A stretch of 64,000 nucleotides of DNA from Typhlomys cinereus (GCA_023101885.1 JALPQD010000005.1:3677020-3741019), one strand, 5' to 3'. Counted from the stretch's first letter, positions 1 to 12,113 are shown. Numbers and translations are program-made. Notes: generated from the sequence alone by a model not told the origin.

Positions 1-117
1 GTAACTGAACCCCAAAATACTATATATGCAAAATATAGCAAAACAAATCCCCCGATGTATTTGAAGGGAAGCAAGTATGGATACATGTCTTTATTCTCAT
101 TTTTTTCTTAAAATAGG

Positions 118-213
118 CTATCATTGTGTTTGCCTAGATTGGTCTGGAACTTGTGGGGTCAAGTGGTTTTTGTGCCTCAAACTCCTGGGTAGCTGGGATT
201 ACAGGTGCAGGAT
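118..213 (-). mobile_element. B1-like SINE fragment
   Basis: Antisense 7SL-derived sequence (tgcctagattggtctggaac, gtagctgggattacagg). It shares the Alu/B1 core. Confidence 0.7.
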
Positions 214-251
214 ACTTACTCTGCTGGCAAAGACAATGAGGTGTGTATTTA

Positions 252-274
252 TTTTTTATTTTTTATTTTTTTTA

Positions 275-321
<47 letters not shown>

Positions 322-522
322 AGAACCATGGGCGAATTCAGGAACCGCCTCCACCTCCTCCTTGTTTACTCTGCCCCGATTCACAGGCTCCGCCCTACCA
401 GGACCAGAAATGCAGTCCGCCCCCGCTTCCTCCCGGGCGTCTATACATGGGGTCTGGATCCGAACTCAGGACCCTCTGCCTGGAAGGCAGAGGCTTAATC
501 CCTGAGCCACTTCTCCAGCCCC
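252..522 (-). mobile_element. Lineage-specific SINE, younger subfamily
   Basis: Antisense copy: A/T tail at left, a TG run, then the body, ending with gagccacttctccagcccc. It has the younger subfamily marks (gaaccatgggcgaattc near 323). An imperfect target-site duplication flanks it: aggtgtgtattt (239) and aggtgtatattt (523). Confidence 0.85.
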
Positions 523-994
523 AGGTGTATATTTTTAAAGCACTTTCTATGTAGGTTAGCTTGTTTAATCTTCATAATAATGTTATACATATTGACATTC
601 TATTACAGATGAGGAAACCGAGTTAGAGAGCTAAAGCGGCTTGCTCAAGATGGTATAACCATTATGTGGAGGTTTGATTTGAATGCAGAAAGCCTTCAGT
701 GCTCTTAAAGGTACTGTGTGGCATGACATGTTCACTTCTGAACTTTGAAATGATCAATTTATTAAGACATGATAAAGATGACTAGAAAGGACATTGAGAA
801 ATAAGAGACTGCTGTTGTGTTCCAAAAGTGATGATTTTATCTTGAGAGTAAACAGCAGCAGGGAGATGCAGAGAGGTAGATAACTTATAATTTTACAAGG
901 TGAGTGTGTCCTTCATGAATAAATGGAAAACAAGTGAATGAATGACCTACGTATAAACATGACAGTATGCTATCTCAGTACACAAAATTTATTT

Positions 995-1308
995 GTTTTC
1001 TTTAATTTTTTTATTTTCACTTGTGTGTCTGTGTATGTCTTTGTATATATTGTTGTCTTTAATTTTTTTATTTTCACTTGTATGTCTATGTCTGTCTTTG
1101 TATATATGTGTCTGTGTGTATCAGAGGGCACTGTGTGCCTGTGGAATCCCACGAGGGACTTCGGGAATCATCCTGGATTGCTCCTGGACTCCAGGTCTGG
1201 AAGCACATGCTGCTGCCATTTCCACTTGGCATTTTTACGTGGGATTCAAACTCAGGACCTTTTGCTTGAAAGGCAGAGGCTTAACCCCTGAGCCATTTTT
1301 CCAGCCCC
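995..1308 (-). mobile_element. Lineage-specific SINE, older subfamily
   Basis: Antisense copy with the older marks (tatcagagggcactgtgtgc). Its 3' tail segment is duplicated: tctttaatttttttatttt occurs near 998 and again near 1057, so the tail was copied in tandem. The head ends agccatttttccagcccc. Confidence 0.8.
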
Positions 1309-1924
1309 AAGTATGCAACATTTATAAGGAACAATCACTGAATTTCCTGTTGGAATTAAAAAAAAAAAAACAACCTTGAGGCAAATAGAAACCTGCTTTA
1401 TATCACTACCAACCAAGGTTTGTATCTTAAAAGTACATAGTAGAAGATGTTGAGCTAAAAATTAACAGGCTCTAGTATGTTTATTCTATAAAATTTTTAG
1501 TTTACTCGATATGGTAAAGTTCTCATTAAACCTTTATACAAGAACGTTATGGTACAAAGCTATTACACTTCTGTATAAAGGAAGAAGCCCTACGTTAAGT
1601 GAATTAGAAGAAAATTGCTACTCATTTTAAAATTGAAGATCCTATTTTTTCTTAGTAACAAAAATAGATGGCACTAGAATAGATACTTTGATTTAATTTG
1701 AAAATCTATATTTTATTCTAGATATCCTGCTGTAACTATATTCTTACCTTAATACTTTAATGGTTAAAACAGTTTTATCTCAGAAAGCTAAAAACAATAA
1801 AATATTGGTAATTATTTTAACCTACACTTTTTGTTTCTTTAATCAAGTTTAATCCTTCCTATAAATCTAAGTACCATTGGTAGGCATGGACCATGTCAGT
1901 TTTAATTGTTGGAAATAAACTTAA

Positions 1925-2040
1925 CTTTGTGGAACTGGCGGTTGAACCCACAACCTTATACAAGTTAGACTAACACTCTGTTTCACTAAGTTGCCCAGAC
2001 GTGGCCTTGAGCTCAATATCCTCTTCAGGGGCAGGCACCC
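1925..2040 (-). mobile_element. ID-like plus B1-like fragment
   Basis: Antisense ID-like part (ggcggttgaacccacaacc) followed by a B1-like part (agttgcccagacgtggcctt). Confidence 0.55.
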
Positions 2041-3479
2041 TCTCAGTGACCTAAATTCATAGGCTCCCCTCGAAAAGGTTCCACCGCTTCCCATTAGTGC
2101 CTCATGCTGGTAACCACACTTTTAGCACATGGGCCTTTGGGACACTCAAAATTCAAATTGTAGTATTGTCATATTTTTTACAGATTGTATTATTTATTAT
2201 ATATTTTAAAGATTGTATTTACAGAATCGTTCGGTTTTTCCAATGGAAATAGAATCTAACTTCACAGGTGAATGTGAGGAAAGCTTTCGTGAGAAAGAGA
2301 ATTGCAAATCAGCGTTGTGAAGCGTGGGAGACTTACAGAATAGAAACGTGTAACAGGATTGAAGGGCAGCCCTCAAGGCCCTCCTAATGTCATGGGGAAA
2401 ATGTAAAGTAGTGACGATGGTTTTCTCCAACTTCATTTAGCTAAATAGATACGGGCATAAGGAAGATTGACAGCTGGTTTTGGCTAGATTTGGGATTTTT
2501 GTGAGAAGTGTAGCAGAATGGAAGAAGGATAAGGGAGTTGATGCATGCAAAGAGAATGACCGGACACTGACTGTCTAGCTCCTTGCTGGTCTGTGAGAAA
2601 TGAGTACTTCTTTATTGACTTACTTACTTCTGAAGCTCTCAGGAAAGAAGTGACTGTTTTTTTTTTTACTCTCCCCTGAAGTAACTGATCAATAGAAAGT
2701 GCTAGTTCAACCCAGCACACTAAATACATAATGCCTGGGGTTCCAACGAATTCTTTCATCACCTAGCTTTTGTTCTGGGGTAGAAACATGAAGTGATGTC
2801 TTTAGATATATTAAGCTTTTGGAATTGTTAAATTGATTCTAGGGATTCTATTCCAGTATAAAAAAAAATCTTTCAAATCAATTATTTGCTTTTGTCTCAA
2901 CATTCCCTCTTACTTCCAACACAAAATTTTAGTTTCTGTTTTCTCCTCTTTAGCCTGTTGCCTAGAATTTCATACCCATTTTTCACCCTTTGATTGTGAT
3001 TTAAAATCCTCTTGGCCTTATCTTGATTATGCTTCTCTATTCCTGCGAGGGCCCCTAGAAGGCGCACCTGCTTCTCCCTCCTTGTCTTCACACTCAGGTT
3101 AGTTCAGGTCAGTTCTTGAGTTGTTTTCAAACAGTTTTGAAGGTCTGGTTTCTAGAGTACTATGTATGCTTTGTTTAGTCTAATGCTTGACTTCGTCTTA
3201 CTCACTAGATAGCAGCAGCAGTCCCCCCTCTGTTCCTCCAGCGTGACAGCAAAAATGTCTCTAAAGATTGTAAAATTCATTGATTGAGGAAGGTTGGGCG
3301 TTTTTATAATTTTTAAGACTGAATTTCTTCAAGAAAGATATCATGCATGTATACTCACACATTCCTACTCCCCCCAAAATTAGTAGTCACTCAATATTAA
3401 CTCATAATCTGCTATGAAAGATAAAGCTTCTCCATAGTTTGTTTTTTGTGAGCTTATTATATGCATTTTTGCAGGCATC

Positions 3480-3770
3480 TGTGCATGCTCAATGCGCGAA
3501 CGTGTGTGCGCACGCGCACATGCATGAGCGCAAATGCCTGTGCCTCGTGCTCGTGACTGTGCCTGTGCCTGTAGAGGCCCAAGGTTGACATCAGGGGTCG
3601 TCCTGGATTGCTCTTCTACCTTATTGCTTTGCACCAGGATTTCCGAGGCTCTGCCTTCCAGTGCCAAAATTACAGACCACCTCTGTCTGCCCTGCATTTT
3701 TACTTGGGATCTGGGGACACTTCTGCTTGTGATGCAAAGGCTTTAGCTCCTGAGCCATCTCCGTAGCCCA
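3480..3770 (-). mobile_element. Diverged SINE, old subfamily or B4-like
   Basis: Antisense copy with gaggcccaaggttgacatca, a phrase shared with B4 tails, and a head ending gagccatctccgtagccc. It bridges the lineage-specific SINE and B4, so assignment is uncertain. Confidence 0.6.
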
Positions 3771-3825
3771 GTTTCTATATTTTTGAAATCAAGTTTCTGT
3801 ACTGTTGGCAGTTCACCTGAATTGT

Positions 3826-4236
3826 TACTGATGTTACCATCAAATGGCTTAGGGAACAAGGGGTTTATTCTCTTAGGATAGTCCAATTACAGTTCTTAGT
3901 CCAGCTTGGCAGGAGAGACCACTGCAACACGCAAGGGCCAAGGGCCCAAGTTCCCTTGGCTTAGCCACACCGTCTCCACGTAATGGCTGAGAGAGGAACT
4001 ATCCTTACTTGCCAGGCCAGCATGTCTTGCCAAATACACAGAAGAATGTCAACTTCCTCAATCAGCTCTCTGTAATGTATTCACCTGCCCCATCATGGGC
4101 TGGGTCTGTCCCATCAACTAGACAGTCCCCTGCAGGTTCACTATGGGCTTAACTCAACTACCAGTTATCTACAAATATGCCCAGAGCTCAAACCCTCAAC
4201 CATCAAATTGACACCTGTACCTAACTGTGATACTAT
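3826..4236 (-). mobile_element. LTR-like repeat, family A, copy 1
   Basis: In antisense it reads from tatcacagttaggtacaggt towards the left. The phrases catcatgggctgggtctg and gcccagagctcaaaccctca recur at 11689 and 42594. It resembles ERVL-type LTRs but the family is not assigned. Confidence 0.6.
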
Positions 4237-4356
4237 AAATTAGTAAGAACAAAAAGAGAAGTAGGAACTGTAGTCTGATTTTTTATACATAGTTCAAAAA
4301 TTTGACTATAGGATTCAAAATTATTTGTAAATAGAAGATAATTTGTTTTTATAGAT

Positions 4357-4688
4357 TGTTATGATTTGAAAGTGAAAGATTCCTCACAGATTCATGTAGT
4401 GAATGCTTGGTCCCTAAATGCTGGTGCTGTTTTATGAGGTTATGGAAACTTTAGGAAGTGGGACATAGCTGGTGGAAATGGTTGCTGGGAGCATACCTTT
4501 AAACGTTATATCTGTTTCCTGGTCACCATGAGGTGAACAGCCCCTTTTGCCACGTGTTACTGCTGTTTCGGTGTTTCACCAAGTGCACAGGTCTAAGCAG
4601 CCATGAATTGAACCCTGTGAAATTGAGAGTCAAAGGAAATCTTTCCTCCCTTAAGTTTAGTGGCAGCGGTCCACAAGTAACTAATACA
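4357..4688 (+). mobile_element. MaLR-like LTR
   Basis: It runs from tgttatgatttgaaagtg to actaataca, containing tttcctggtcaccatgaggt and a degraded polyadenylation region. It is followed by gaaattggtgtgaagag, resembling MaLR internal sequence, so this is a left LTR. Confidence 0.65.
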
Positions 4689-5290
4689 GAAATTGGTGTG
4701 AAGAGTGATGCCCTTGCTGTGATTTTTTTTTTTTTCTTGCTGTGATTTTCTGACATCGTGGTTCTTAAGTTTTGGGGAAGCATTTGGAAGGATTTGGAAA
4801 TACAGAGTGGGAAAAGCCTTAGGATACTATAGGCCAACCTTAGTAGGCTTTTCTGGTTGAGCTCAGATCAGAATACTAAGAATGTGCACAATAAAAACTG
4901 CCTAAGGTTTTAGGCAGCAATGAGGACTCTGTTAGGAATTTGATATGAGGCTTAGGTTACATTTGGGCAAAGAATTTTGCTGTATCTGGCCATGTCTTGA
5001 GGCTTTGAGGCTGAAATGAAAAGTTATGGATTAATTGGTAGTGGAAATAAGACAGCATAGCATTCAAATTGTGATATCGCTGGTGCTAGCTGCTTTTAGC
5101 CAGCTTTAGAGAAATCAGGAACAAAAGCAGAATGGAAGAGCTGAAAAATGTGCAGGAAAAAAGTTTGTTTAAAACTGCAGGCAAGTAAGGCTGTTTGTTT
5201 AAACTCTGTGAGCCTTTAGGAGTTAAGCTTTTGAGATCTATGAGACATCATAAATCACTAGGCTTATGTAGATCAAACTCCAAATGCCCT
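4689..5290 (+). mobile_element. MaLR-like internal fragment
   Basis: Sequence after the LTR at 4357 starts with the primer-side gaaattggt motif and continues as non-coding, MaLR-internal-like DNA. No second LTR was found, so the right side is lost. The right limit is approximate. Confidence 0.45.
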
Positions 5291-5352
5291 GATGTTAAAG
5301 TATGGAATACCTCTCTCTCTCTCTATCTCTCACACACCTGTCTCCTTTTTCC

Positions 5353-5627
5353 TTTTCTAACTTTATTAACTTATTTATTTGTGTGTGTGTGTCAGAGGAC
5401 ACTGTGTGTTCCTGTGGAGGACCAAGGGTGACTTCAGGAATCATCCTGGATTGCTCCTACCTCCTTTTTGTTTCACTCTGGGATTTCCCAGACTCTGCCC
5501 CCAGGGCCAGAAGTGCATGCCACCTCTATTTCCACCTGGCATTTTTTATGTGGGACCTGGGATATGAACTCAGGAACTTCAGCTTGCAAGGCAGAGTCTT
5601 AACCCCTGGGACATCTTTTCAACTCCC
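5353..5627 (-). mobile_element. Lineage-specific SINE, older subfamily
   Basis: Antisense copy with ttatttatttgtgtgtg tail, the older body (tcagaggacactgtgtg), and a decayed head (gacatcttttcaactccc). It is followed by a pyrimidine-rich simple repeat. Confidence 0.8.
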
Positions 5628-5704
5628 TCTCTCCCTCCCTCCCTTCTTTCTTTTCCCCCTTCTTTCTTCCCTCCCTCCCTTCTTTCTTCCCTCCCTTCCT
5701 TCCT
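5624..5704. repeat. C/T-rich simple repeat
   Basis: Imperfect cttt/ccct pyrimidine tract next to an old SINE head. Confidence 0.8.
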
Positions 5705-6107
5705 CAAATGATCTTCCTGTTTTGGCTTCCCAAATACTGAAATTATAATCTCCTTTTAAACACTTGTTGTTTCTTGCCTTCTGTGAAGAATCACTCCATT
5801 TTTGTATAACTGCTGGTCATTCTTCTTGATCTTTTTTGAAAGTATGCAGGGAAACACTGTCAGTTGGTAAAACAAAAGTTCTTATCTGTGTAAAAATTTA
5901 GCATTTGTTAGAAACATTTGTTAGAAAAACTAACATGACCCTGGAAATTTTCACTGGTACTTCTTTTTGGCAAGTAAACTTACTTCATGAATGCGTTTAC
6001 CTCCTGCTGGGTCTTTTAGTTGTTTTCCTAAACATGATTTGTTTTACATTAGTAAACAGAATCGTTCCCCCCTTCCCCCCAGTGGTGATAGTTTTGTTAC
6101 TTGTCAG

Positions 6108-6440
6108 TTTCACAGGGTTTAGGACCACACTACCTAGGAGACAAGCTTCCTGGCATACCTGTGTGGAGTTATCTTGGTTAGGTTAATTGAAATTGGAAGA
6201 TATGCCCACTAAGAATGGCCCCATTTTCCTGGGCGGGGATCCTGGACTATGTAAAGTGAAAACACATTCATTGCTCTCTGCTTCTTGACTGCGGGTGCAA
6301 TCTGAGGACTTGCTTTAAGCTCCCACCACCTTGACTTTTCCACCATAATGCACTGTGCCTTCACTGTGAGCCAAAAGAAACTTTCTCCTTCTTTTCTTTG
6401 AGGATCAAGGTATTAGAGAGAGAGAGAGAACGGAACTTAC
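6108..6440 (+). mobile_element. LTR-like repeat, ERVL type, sense
   Basis: From tgtcagtttcacagggttta to the GA run near 6420. It has cctaggagacaagcttcctg, gggatcctggactatgtaaa and a ctgtgagccaaaagaaact end, a pattern common in mammalian ERVL-type LTRs. The family is not assigned. Confidence 0.5.
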
Positions 6441-6657
6441 GGACTCCAGTGGAATCCATGAAGGGCATGAAGCTGAAAGAACTCAGGGAATCCATTGTGC
6501 AGTGCCGTGAAGCGCAGGCACCCAAATTCTTTATCCTTTAAGTTGCTTTTATCAGAGTTTTTAAGATACTACTTCAGCATTACTTTTCCTGAGGAGGCTT
6601 AAATGTCCATTCACTCTCAAATAAAATGAGTACCCACAGATCAGAGGAAGGGTTCCA

Positions 6658-6864
6658 GGCTGGAGAGATGGCTCAGGAATTAAGACTGCCTTGCCAGCAG
6701 TCCCACCAGGTCCCACCTGCATTTCTGGCCTGGTGGGCAGAGCCTGGGAAAAACCCAGAGAGAAGCAAGAAGGAGGTAGAAGCAATCCAGGATGATTCCT
6801 GAAGTCATCCCTGATTTTCCACAGGGACACACAGTGCCCTCTTACACACACATATACCCCAAAA
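6658..6864 (+). mobile_element. Lineage-specific SINE, older subfamily, internally deleted
   Basis: Sense copy starting ggctggagagatggctcagg. Roughly 70 bases between the head and body are missing (ccagcagtcccaccaggtcc junction region). A target-site duplication flanks it: aagggttcca (6648) and aaggattcca (6865). Confidence 0.85.
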
Positions 6865-7929
6865 AAGGATTCCATTCAAGCCTAGCTTGGTAAGTTGATG
6901 AGTTTTGGGGAGTTAGTGGAGTGGGATGCTCATTGGTAGGTAAATCACTGAGCAACTTAATGGTAACTATGTCACCAAAAAAATCCCATCTCTAGTTAAC
7001 GTCCCACCTTCTATATGCTCTCGCATTGCCCACTCAAAGCTGGAATATCAGGTGAGGGTCTTACAATTGTTTCCCCTTCTTCCTGAAGAAATGTTAACCT
7101 CAGGACCTTTATCATAGGCCTAGATGTCATTGATTGTGAACCAAGGTCTTCTGTAGGTCACTGAAGTCACTTTTCTTCAAGATGGCCAAAGTCGTGGCAT
7201 GCCTGGAGGAAATAGCTATACTATAGCTAGACATTAAAGGTCTAAAGATTTTAATAATTTCCCTTAAACATTTTCATAGATAAAATATACATCTTGTAAT
7301 AAATCCTTTTTCTTTCACAAAATTTGTTTCCTAATTTCAAATTCAAGGAAACTTGGTGGTGGGTTCATAGTCTTAAATGCCCAATAAGTTTACATGGTCA
7401 TTTTGTCTTCACATTGATTTTGTGAAATTCTTTTTTCTTTCCTTTTTTCAATATTAAACTAACCTGTACCTGGGCATGACCGAGAAGCTTATTTAATTTC
7501 TAAATAATACGTTTAGAGTATTAAATAACTAAGTGAGCCAGTTGAAACAACAAAACTAGAAAAACTAAAACTCCTAGGTCCTGGATTCAGCTCTATCACT
7601 TAGCTCTGCTACCTGGGGCAAATAGTTTAATCGGTGCATGTCAGTTTCCATGAGTAGGTTGATCATTAAAGGTCTATGATTACATTACTTTGTCCTTACC
7701 AAGCAAATTAAGAGTCTTGAAAAGGGAAAAAGGAAATCAGAGAGACTGTATAGAGGGGTGCAAGTGCCCTTCTAGAGAGCTTTCCTGTTAATGATGCAAA
7801 AACATTGTAGAAGGAGTAGCTCTCTCTTGACTTTTGTTTTTCCTGATTATGTTCTTCGGTCTCAGTAAAATGTTAGCTGCAAGGGGATGATGCAGCAAAT
7901 CCTCATTGTCTTTGGTTTCCTTCCTTCCT

Positions 7930-8020
7930 CCCTCCCTCCTTCCCTTCCCCTCCCCCTCCCTCTCCCCCTCCCTCCCTCCCTCCTTCCCTTCCCCTCCCCC
8001 TCCCTCTCCCCCTCCCCCCC
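7930..8020. repeat. C/T-rich tract with a perfect 44-bp tandem duplication
   Basis: Two identical 44-bp pyrimidine units, starting at 7930 and 7974, each beginning ccctccctccttccc. The minus strand is G-rich with runs of three to five G, so G-quadruplex or triplex forms are possible. The proline/leucine/serine open frame here is an artefact. Confidence 0.85.
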
Positions 8021-8579
8021 ATTTCAGTTATCCATGGTCAGTTGTGGGCTGAAAATATTAAATAGGAAATTCCAGAAATAATTCGTTAATTTAAATTATA
8101 TGCTGTTCTGAGTAGTGTGGTGAATATTGTGTCATCTTGCTCTATCCTGCAGGGTAGAGATGTGGATCATCTCTTTGTTGGGAATATTCATGCTAAATGT
8201 GCTGTCCTCCCAGCGCACTACCCATCACTTAGTAGTTTTGGTTTTTCAAATTCACCTTCTCTGTCCTTGCAGTTCTTATTCTGGGTAAAGAACAAGAAGA
8301 GTGATGTTAACAATTCATATATACCAAGAGGCTTTGTGAAGTGCTTCCCTTAGAGAAAGGTGAAAGAAAGTTCTCAATAAAGAAAGAGAACAAAATTATC
8401 CAGTGATTGTAAAATGTACAATATAATCAGTTTTTGTCTTTTGAAAGGCCATATTCATGAAACAATTTAATCATTTAATTTAAATTTTAGTCGAAGTGTC
8501 TAAGACCTTGAATTTACAATTTAAACTTTTTCATGCTGAGATTCAGCCACTATGTTGGACTTTATAACTTTTTTCTTTT

Positions 8580-8690
8580 ATTTGTGTGTGTGTGTGTGCA
8601 TTTGTATGTGTACACATAGATAAATAGTGAGTATGTGTGTATGTGGAGGATAGCAATTGCTGTTGGGTGTCTTCCTCAATTGTTTTCCAG
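8580..8690 (-). mobile_element. B4-like tail fragment
   Basis: tgtgtgtgtgtgtgca followed by gtggaggatagcaa and ggtgtcttcctcaattg, a B4 3' end in antisense, cut by the younger SINE at 8701. Confidence 0.55.
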
Positions 8691-8700
8691 CTTTTTAAAA

Positions 8701-8712
8701 TTAATTAACTTT

Positions 8713-8759
<47 letters not shown>

Positions 8760-8992
8760 CAGAGGGCACTATGTGTCCCTATGGAAGACCAAGAGTGACT
8801 TCAGGAACCATCCTGGATTGCTTCTATCTCCTTCTACGTTTGCTCTGGGATTTCCCAGGCTCCGCCTGCCAGGGCCAGAAATGCAGGCCATAGCCGGTTC
8901 CGCCTATATTTTTATTTGGGACCTGGGTCCAAATTCAGGACCCACTGCTTGTGAAACAGAACTCATAACCTCTGAGCCATCTCTCCAGCCCC
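8701..8992 (-). mobile_element. Lineage-specific SINE, older subfamily
   Basis: Antisense copy with an almost pure TG run of about 38 bases and head gagccatctctccagccccc. Flanks share agcttt/agctta and an A/T-rich continuation, a likely target-site duplication. It inserted beside an older B4-like fragment. Confidence 0.85.
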
Positions 8993-9356
8993 CAGCTTAT
9001 TTTTAAAGTTTCTTTTTTTATTCTTAAACATTTTTATATATGTAAATTTAAGTTATTTTTTACACCTTATTATCCAGTCTACCCTCTTTCTTCTCTTGCT
9101 TGAAAACATTTTTCTTCCGAGGCAGTCTCCCTCCCACTTTCCCTCTCTTCCTCTCTCTCTTCTCTCTCTGCCTCTCTGCCTATCATTTTCCACTCTCTCT
9201 CTGTCCCACCAAGTTTAATAAGGGTTGTCTGCATTGACATGTGCCGGATCATGAAAATATAAAAATATATATAAACCAATAGCTACGTCACTGAAGCAAG
9301 TGTTTCTCTTTCTTACAGTCAGCAGTAACCATTAGAAACCTTCAGGGAGGGATATT

Positions 9357-9510
9357 GGCCTTATTATTTTGACACCGGGTCCCTCATGAGTCTGAATCTG
9401 AATCTGACTTTGGAACTCAGTGGGTTGACCAGACTGGCTGACCAGCAAGTCCCAGGATCCTTGCCTCGCCTGCTCAGTGCTGGGGTACAGAGGTGTGCTC
9501 TTCCTTGCTC
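9357..9510 (-). mobile_element. B4-like body fragment
   Basis: ttgaccagactggctgacca and tgctggggtacagaggtgt are the B1-related body of a B4 element in antisense. Confidence 0.5.
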
Positions 9511-9810
9511 CCTCTTTGCTCACCATCCTGCTGCCCTCCACACATTGTTTTAAAGACCTCACAAATACTGGGCAATTGCCCCACCATCAATAATATCTTC
9601 CTAGGTCATCTCCCTCTTTTAAGCATGTATGTAAAACCATGCCATAAAAAATGACAAGTGAATTAAAAAAAAACTTAATCACATGAAATTACAGTATCAT
9701 AAGATTTATGGGAATTATTTCTCAGTTTCTATTAGGAAAGACCAAAAGTAGGTGTGATGAGACTTCATTTGTATCTAAGGCAAGAGAATCCCTGGAGCTC
9801 GCTAATCTTC

Positions 9811-9945
9811 CTGCAGCAGTCTGAGAAGTTATTCTCAGAGACCTCTGGTGAAGTCAGAAGTCTTGACTGCCATAGAAAAGAGTTTCAGGATGTGCTAGCA
9901 TGAAGGAGAGCTGGAGTTTATTAGGAAGAAAGCGCAATATAGATT
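9811..9945. repeat. 135-bp direct repeat, left copy
   Basis: It is 135 bp, starting ctgcagcagtctgagaagtt, and recurs at 10649 with four differences, all transitions. On the minus strand the phrase cctaataaactcc suggests the end region of an LTR. The flanks of the two copies differ. Confidence 0.85.
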
Positions 9946-10648
9946 CCTAATCAGTGAGCTGCAGACTGACAGGGACCCTATTTGAAGGAGGCGGGTGATG
10001 CCTAAGGACTGAATCTTAGATCCTCGGGCTTCCACACACGCATGGCCACACGTGCGCCTCCACTCGTACTAACTTGAAAACCTGAATGTATGCATATGTG
10101 CACACTTCACACATGAATGGATATATACAAACTCCCGTCACTTTCCATAGTCCCATTTCACCCCTTGAAGCCAAACCAACAGCATTTCTGCTCTGTTTTA
10201 CTCCAGTAACAACCTCAAAATACCTCCCTTGGGCTTTAGTCAGTTTTTTTAATTGGTGTAGTAGAAGTTCGAGCCATTTAGTTAAAAGCTTGTGTTGGGT
10301 CATGTCAGGCTTATGTTGAGGACCCTCTCCCCCACCCTCTTCCAAGTATTTTCATCTCAGTGAACAGTAAGATCCTTAGTTGGGTAGATATATGGCATAT
10401 ATGACCCTTATACATTTCATTTCAACATGAGCTACCTTTTCCTCCTGGTCTTTGAGCTCTAGCTTTGCTTGTTTAGCTTTTTGCTTTACCTGGAATGAAT
10501 CAAGCATGTTCAAACCCAGGGCTGTAAGCTTTTAAAACCTGAGCTTGAGACTGCAATAGTTTTCAAGAGTGTTGACAGTTGAGCCAAAGAGGCAGAATAA
10601 AAGCACATGGATGTTTGTGGGTCGGAGCTAGAATCAGCTCCACACCAT

Positions 10649-10783
10649 CTGCAGCAGTCTGAGAAGTTATTCTCAGAGACCTCTGGTGAAGTCAGAAGTC
10701 TTGACTGCCATAGAAAAGAGTTTCAAGATGTGCTAGCGTGAAGGAGAGCTGGAGTTTATTAGGAAGAAAGCACAATGTAGATT
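10649..10783. repeat. 135-bp direct repeat, right copy
   Basis: Partner of the repeat at 9811, same orientation, about 97% identical, 703 bp beyond its end. See the finding on this pair. Confidence 0.85.
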
Positions 10784-11301
10784 AAAGCAGGAGGTATCAG
10801 AGAGAGGTATTCAGGGAAAGGATAAGGCACATCCAAGCATGGGCGTAGGCATCTCAAGAATCCAGCTTAAGTGTTTTAAGAGTAGCCATAGATATGATTT
10901 TGTTGACTCTCAAGTTATATCAAGTTATATCTCAAACAGTTGCTAAGAAACTACTCCTTCCCTTTCTTCTCTCTTTTGATAGGTAAATGAGATTATAAAG
11001 TAGCCCTAGAGATGGGTCTTCATGGATTACAAACTGATAAGACAGACCATGGGTCATACAGATTGCACAAGGGGTTAAGACAGGTCTTTACTGTGAAAGT
11101 GGTTTCTTACAAGATTCCTCAAAGATTGCAGATTTGTAGTTGGGAAAGGCTATCCCAAAGATCATAAATGTTTAGGCCTTAGGCATGGTCACATCATTAT
11201 TTTAATATTCTTATTTGAAATAATCTGTCCATAAAATATATAGGTGTTGTCTCCATGTAGGTGGCCCTATAGCAAATGTTGTTAATTCTGCTGGAATTCT
11301 T

Positions 11302-11579
11302 TTTTTTTACTTTATTATTATTATTATTATTTATTCAATTGTGTATGTGTGCGTATGTATGTGCGCGCGTGTGTGTGTGTCTGTGTGTGTGTAGAACCAC
11401 GGATGAATTCGGGAACCACCATGGACGCCTCCACCTCCTTGTTTACTCTGCCCTATCAGGGCCAGAAACGCAGGCCGCCCCCACTTCCGCCTGGCGTCTA
11501 TACGTGGGATCTGGGATCCAAACTCAGGACCTTCTGCCTGCAAGGCAGAGGCTTAACCCCTGAGCCACCTCTCCAGCCC
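11302..11579 (-). mobile_element. Lineage-specific SINE, younger subfamily
   Basis: Antisense copy with a perfect 15-bp target-site duplication, tctgctggaattctt, at 11287-11301 and 11580-11594. The tail in sense reads CAATTG, then AATAAATAATAATAA, then A. The clean duplication marks a recent insertion. Confidence 0.92.
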
Positions 11580-11688
11580 TCTGCTGGAATTCTTAAAAAT
11601 GGAAAAAAACAAAACTTGTGTCAAGCATACCTGTAACCACTCTGGAAGGACATGTATGTATGTATGTACTTCTGTATGTATGTGTTGC

Positions 11689-12113
11689 ATAAATGACCAT
11701 CACATAGCTTAAGGGAACAAGGAGTTTACTTTCTTAACGACAGTCCGGTTACAGTTCATAGTCCAGCTTGACAGGAGAGCACACACCAACACCAGGGGAC
11801 AGGAGAGCATGCACCAACACCAGGGCCGAGGGAACTGGCCACACCATCACTGCATAATGGCTGAGAGATGGACAATCCTTACTTGCCAGACTAGCATGTC
11901 TGGCCAAGTGAACAGAAGGATGCCAACTCTCTCAACCAGCTCTCTAATTTATCCAGGGCCTAATCCCACCCACCATGGGCTGGGTCTTCCCCATCAGCTA
12001 GACAATCTCCTTCAGGTTTGCTCTGGGCGTAACTCAACCATCAACTCCCTACAACTGTGCCCAGAGCTCAAACCCTCAATAGTCAAGTTGACACCTGTGC
12101 CTAACTATAACAG
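11689..12113 (-). mobile_element. LTR-like repeat, family A, copy 2
   Basis: Same family as 3826, sharing caccatgggctgggtcttc and gcccagagctcaaaccctca. It carries a small internal duplication (caggagagca..caccaacaccaggg twice near 11771 and 11801). Confidence 0.6.

Noticed and set aside
77..505. 142-codon open frame near the start of the window
   Set aside because: It crosses a B1 fragment and a SINE, with a Cys-Val run from the TG repeat.
5302..5748. 148-codon open frame
   Set aside because: It spans an antisense SINE and a pyrimidine-rich repeat; the same SINE-derived peptide appears at many loci.
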